From CAYJXJ01 sp964374095 (GTDB lineage: Bacteria > Elusimicrobiota > Elusimicrobia > UBA1565 > UBA9628), in the NCBI GenBank assembly GCA_964374095.1, contig CAYJXJ010000142.1:1-12383 (forward strand): a DNA stretch of 12,383 nt. Reading direction: 5' to 3'. Of the stretch, positions 7,767 through 12,383 are shown piece after piece. How positions within the stretch are numbered: the stretch's first letter is position 1; each line of letters begins with the position of its first letter. The translations under genes were made by a program, and so were the position numbers. Below the pieces are notes generated by a model. It ran no database searches, was not told the DNA's origin, and saw nothing but the letters and a program-made list of their open reading frames with translations.

Positions 7767-8140
7767 GTCCTGCCGCTACCTAAAGTCGCATGAATGGATC
7801 CATTTGAGCGGAAACGCCGGCTTGGTCGGGATCTCGGATCACGCGCAGCGCGAGATCACCGATGTGGCTTACGTGGACCTGCCCAAGGTCGGCCGCAAGG
7901 TCAAGCAAGGCGAAGCCTGCGGGGTCATCGATTCCGTCAAGGCCGCCTTCGAGCTCTACGCCCCCGTTTCGGGCGAAGTGACGGGGGTCAATGAAGCCCT
8001 CGTCAAGGACCCGGGGCTCGTGAACCGCTCTCCTCACGAGGAGGGGTGGCTCTACAAGCTCAAGGCCGAGACGCCCGAGGAAGCCGCGGCGCTGATGGAC
8101 TTCGCCGCCTACCAGGCCTTCATCAAGTCTCCCGCCGCGC

Positions 8141-8148
<8 letters not shown>
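7753..8148 (+). CDS. gcvH: Glycine cleavage system H protein (lipoyl carrier)
   Basis: This 131-aa protein is of normal length. It carries the aminomethyl intermediate between the P, T and L proteins on a lipoyl-lysine. The lipoylation site is Lys63 in CGVIDSVKAAFELYAPVSGEV, which matches the family's ESVKAxSxLYxPVSG with Asp for Glu and Phe for Ser. The N-terminal KSHEWIHLSGNAGLVGISDHAQREITDVAYVDLP and the C-terminal EEGWLYKLK are typical. The start lies inside gcvT (14-nt overlap) with a purine-rich AGAGAGAAG about 5 nt upstream acting as a weak SD. The stop overlaps the gcvP start by 8 nt. The strict overlaps suggest coupled translation and stoichiometric production. The lipoyl group may be attached by the transferase encoded at 11401-12090. 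Confidence 0.97.
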
Positions 8149-11038
<2,890 letters not shown>

Positions 11039-11042
11039 GGCC

Positions 11043-11402
11043 TCAGGAGGAACCGATCCCCCGGCGCGCCGCCGCGAGTATGCGTTCCGCCGCGGACGGG
11101 GCCTGCGCGGAGTCGGAGGCGGAGAAGGCCTCGTAGGGGACCGCCGGGAAAGGAAGGGCGTCGGGATAACGGGTGGTGAGGGTGTACCGATCCAGCAGGG
11201 CCCCGGGCTCGGCCGGCGGGCTGAAGGAGGGATCGTGGGCGGCGCATTCCTGCACGCGCTGGAGGAAGGGTTGGTCGGTCGACTTGACGATGAGCAGGTC
11301 CACGTCGCTGAAAGAGTCCTGAGTTCCGCGGAACCCGGCCCTTCCGCGCGCTTCCTTTGCAGATCGGCTCCAACTTGTATAGACTCTGTGTCCGGTCCTC
11401 AT
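11043..11402 (-). pseudogene. Remnant of a MNT nucleotidyltransferase fused to a HEPN tail
   Basis: The open frame gives 119 aa. Residues 29-49 (DSFSDVDLLIV then KSTDQPFLQRVQE) match the active-site strand and following helix of small MntA-like nucleotidyltransferases. Residues about 69-110 (LLDRYTLTTRYPDALP, VPYEAFSASD, AAERILAAARRG) match the C-terminal end of HEPN/HepT proteins, which are normally separate partners. Everything expected between, the rest of MNT and most of HEPN, is missing, as if an internal deletion joined the two genes. The Gly-Ser motif required before SDVD is absent from this frame. A GSARKG-like version occurs in another minus-strand frame at 11338-11355, suggesting a frameshift. 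The apparent start codon overlaps the start of the next gene on the other strand. I read it as a decayed antitoxin/toxin pair; a short functional protein cannot be excluded. Confidence 0.6.
11356..11383 (+). promoter_or_regulatory. Probable promoter of the lipoyl transferase gene
   Basis: TTTGCA (11356-11361) and TATAGA (11378-11383) are 16 bp apart, and the -10 is preceded by TTG. Transcription would start near 11390, giving a leader of roughly 10 nt before the ATG at 11401, with no visible SD. It lies inside the opposite-strand pseudogene remnant. Confidence 0.4.
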
Positions 11403-12090
11403 GGGTGCGCAGGTCCCGACGGAAAAAGAGCTTGCCCGCGACGCTTCGTCCCAGATGGCCTTGGACGAGTCGGTCCTGGAGCTCGCGCTACCGGGCGCCG
11501 TAATCCTGCGATTCTACCGGTGGTCCGGTCCCGCCGTCACTTTCGGCCGGGGCCAGAGCTGGGAGGAGGCGCGCCGCGCCGCCGACGCGCGGGGTTGGAC
11601 GGACGCGTCTCCGGTCCGGCGTCCGACCGGCGGCGGCGTGGTTTTCCACGATGGGGATATCACCTTCTCGCTGGTCTTCCCTTGGGAGAGGCTCTGCGGG
11701 GCGTCGGCGGTCTACAAGAACATCCATCGCGGAATACATCAGGGCCTTCGGCGGGCCGCAATCCAGGTGTCCATCCTGTCGGCGGCTTCGCGGCCGGGCG
11801 TAGGCGGGGTGTGCTTCACGTCGCCCGTGCACATGGATCTCATCGCTCCGGACGACGCCAAGGTCCTCGGCGGGGCGCTCGCGCGCCGCCGCGGCAAGGG
11901 ACTCTACCAAGGTTCGATGCGGCCGGAGGCGCTCGGCCGGCCCCGCGAGGAGCTCGAGGCCGCCGTGGTCTCCGGGTTGGCCCTGGAGTTCGGAGACGAG
12001 CCGGTCCGGGATATCGAACCCGCGTGGCTGGAGCGGGCCCGCGCCTTGGAACCGCGTTACCGCGCGGAGTCCTGGAACCGGCGGCTATAG
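11401..12090 (+). CDS. Lipoate ligase / octanoyltransferase family protein (LplA/LipM-like)
   Basis: This 229-aa protein belongs to the BPL/LplA/LipB catalytic fold, which attaches lipoyl or octanoyl groups to a lysine of H protein or 2-oxoacid dehydrogenase E2 subunits. Seen motifs are ALDESVLE (20-27), ILRFYRWSGPAVTFGRGQ (35-52), the signature RRPTGGGVVFHDGDITFS (73-90, with His83), GVCFTSPVHMDLI (136-148), and AKVLGGALARRRGKGLYQGSM (153-173) with the conserved active-site Lys154. Cys138 in the 'CF' position is typical of LipM/LipL-type acyl transferases rather than ATP-dependent E. coli LplA. The C-terminal accessory domain of long LplA proteins is absent. Its place directly after gcvTHP suggests GcvH as a target. 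The ATG at 11401 shares bases with the start of the opposite-strand remnant (CATG). Ligase versus transferase cannot be decided from sequence alone. Confidence 0.85.
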   Translation: MGAQVPTEKELARDASSQMALDESVLELALPGAVILRFYRWSGPAVTFGRGQSWEEARRAADARGWTDASPVRRPTGGGVVFHDGDITFSLVFPWERLCGASAVYKNIHRGIHQGLRRAAIQVSILSAASRPGVGGVCFTSPVHMDLIAPDDAKVLGGALARRRGKGLYQGSMRPEALGRPREELEAAVVSGLALEFGDEPVRDIEPAWLERARALEPRYRAESWNRRL

Positions 12091-12096
12091 TCAACG

Positions 12097-12372
12097 GTGC
12101 CCGGCTTTCGGCAGACGATCAGGGCGCTCATCGCCGCCTCCACCGCTGGAGGCAAGGCGGTGGCGCGGCTCCTCGTCCTGCTGGTCGCGGCGACTGCCTC
12201 GGTATCGGCGCAGGGACTTCGGATTTCCTGGAGTATCGGCGACGGCCCGTGGGTTTCCGGGCGGCCGGCTTATCCTCTGGCCGGGCAGCGGGTGCGCCTG
12301 CGCGTCGAGCCGGTCGCGGGCGCCGAAATCCGGCTCATGGCACGAAGGTGTGGGCTACCGTCCATGGCCTGA
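12097..12372 (+). CDS. Short secreted hypothetical protein, 3' end doubtful
   Basis: A GTG 6 nt after the lipoyl transferase stop opens a 91-aa frame ending at TGA 12370-12372. Residues 1-39 look like a long signal peptide: a basic N-terminus, hydrophobic ARLLVLLVAATASVSA, and probable cleavage after SAQ. The mature part begins LRISWSIGDGPWVSGRP and continues to RVRLRVEPVAGAEIR, suggesting a beta-sandwich-like start. The last residues (LMARRCGLPSMA) look unlike a domain ending. The frame one base over reads WHEGVGYRPWPELSH and stays open to the window end, so a frameshift or sequencing error near 12330-12340 may have truncated a longer gene. A TATAGT (12086-12091) overlapping the upstream stop could be a -10, but no -35 is seen. 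I do not recognise the family. Confidence 0.5.
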   Translation: MPGFRQTIRALIAASTAGGKAVARLLVLLVAATASVSAQGLRISWSIGDGPWVSGRPAYPLAGQRVRLRVEPVAGAEIRLMARRCGLPSMA

Positions 12373-12383
12373 ACTGAGCCATC

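Overview
The window is a compact, GC-rich bacterial chromosome segment with almost no intergenic space. It suggests a Gram-negative organism: there is an outer-membrane-type beta-barrel with a peptidoglycan-binding tail, and an inner-membrane protein with a large extracytoplasmic domain. The barrel resembles the PorV/UPF0164 type. Together with Hanks-type kinase signalling and several genes that appear to start at or near their transcription start, this makes an uncultured deep-branching phylum such as Elusimicrobiota or a neighbour a reasonable guess. No marker gene is present to prove it.

Layout. Positions 1-496 hold a BrnT/BrnA-type toxin-antitoxin pair; the toxin is cut by the window edge. 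Converging on it is a low-specificity threonine aldolase on the minus strand (467-1531). A 69-bp AT-richer divergent promoter region (1532-1600) separates that gene from a plus-strand envelope/signalling block. The block contains an outer-membrane barrel with coiled coil and LysM (1601-2947), a pseudo-receiver/one-TM/propeller-like protein (2966-4120), a PilZ-like protein (4117-4428), and a Ser/Thr kinase with receiver-like domains lacking the phosphoacceptor (4486-6624). Next comes a tightly overlapping glycine cleavage operon gcvT-gcvH-gcvP (6660-11038). A decayed minus-strand nucleotidyltransferase/HEPN remnant follows (11043-11402). A lipoyl/octanoyl transferase family gene (11401-12090) and the start of a short secreted protein with a doubtful 3' end (12097-12372) close the window.

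How the genes fit together. Threonine aldolase makes glycine (plus acetaldehyde) from threonine. The T, H and P proteins oxidise glycine to CO2, ammonia and methylene-tetrahydrofolate. The lipoyl/octanoyl transferase could supply the cofactor on GcvH Lys63. Only the L protein (dihydrolipoamide dehydrogenase) is missing from the local set. The 1601-6624 block looks like a separate envelope-to-cytoplasm signalling module. None of its receiver-like domains keeps a full phosphotransfer site, so it probably works by protein contacts and kinase activity rather than by classical phosphorelay. This is the most novel-looking part of the window, but its function is inference. No gene-free stretch over 300 bases exists, and I saw no tRNA, rRNA, CRISPR array or insertion sequence.
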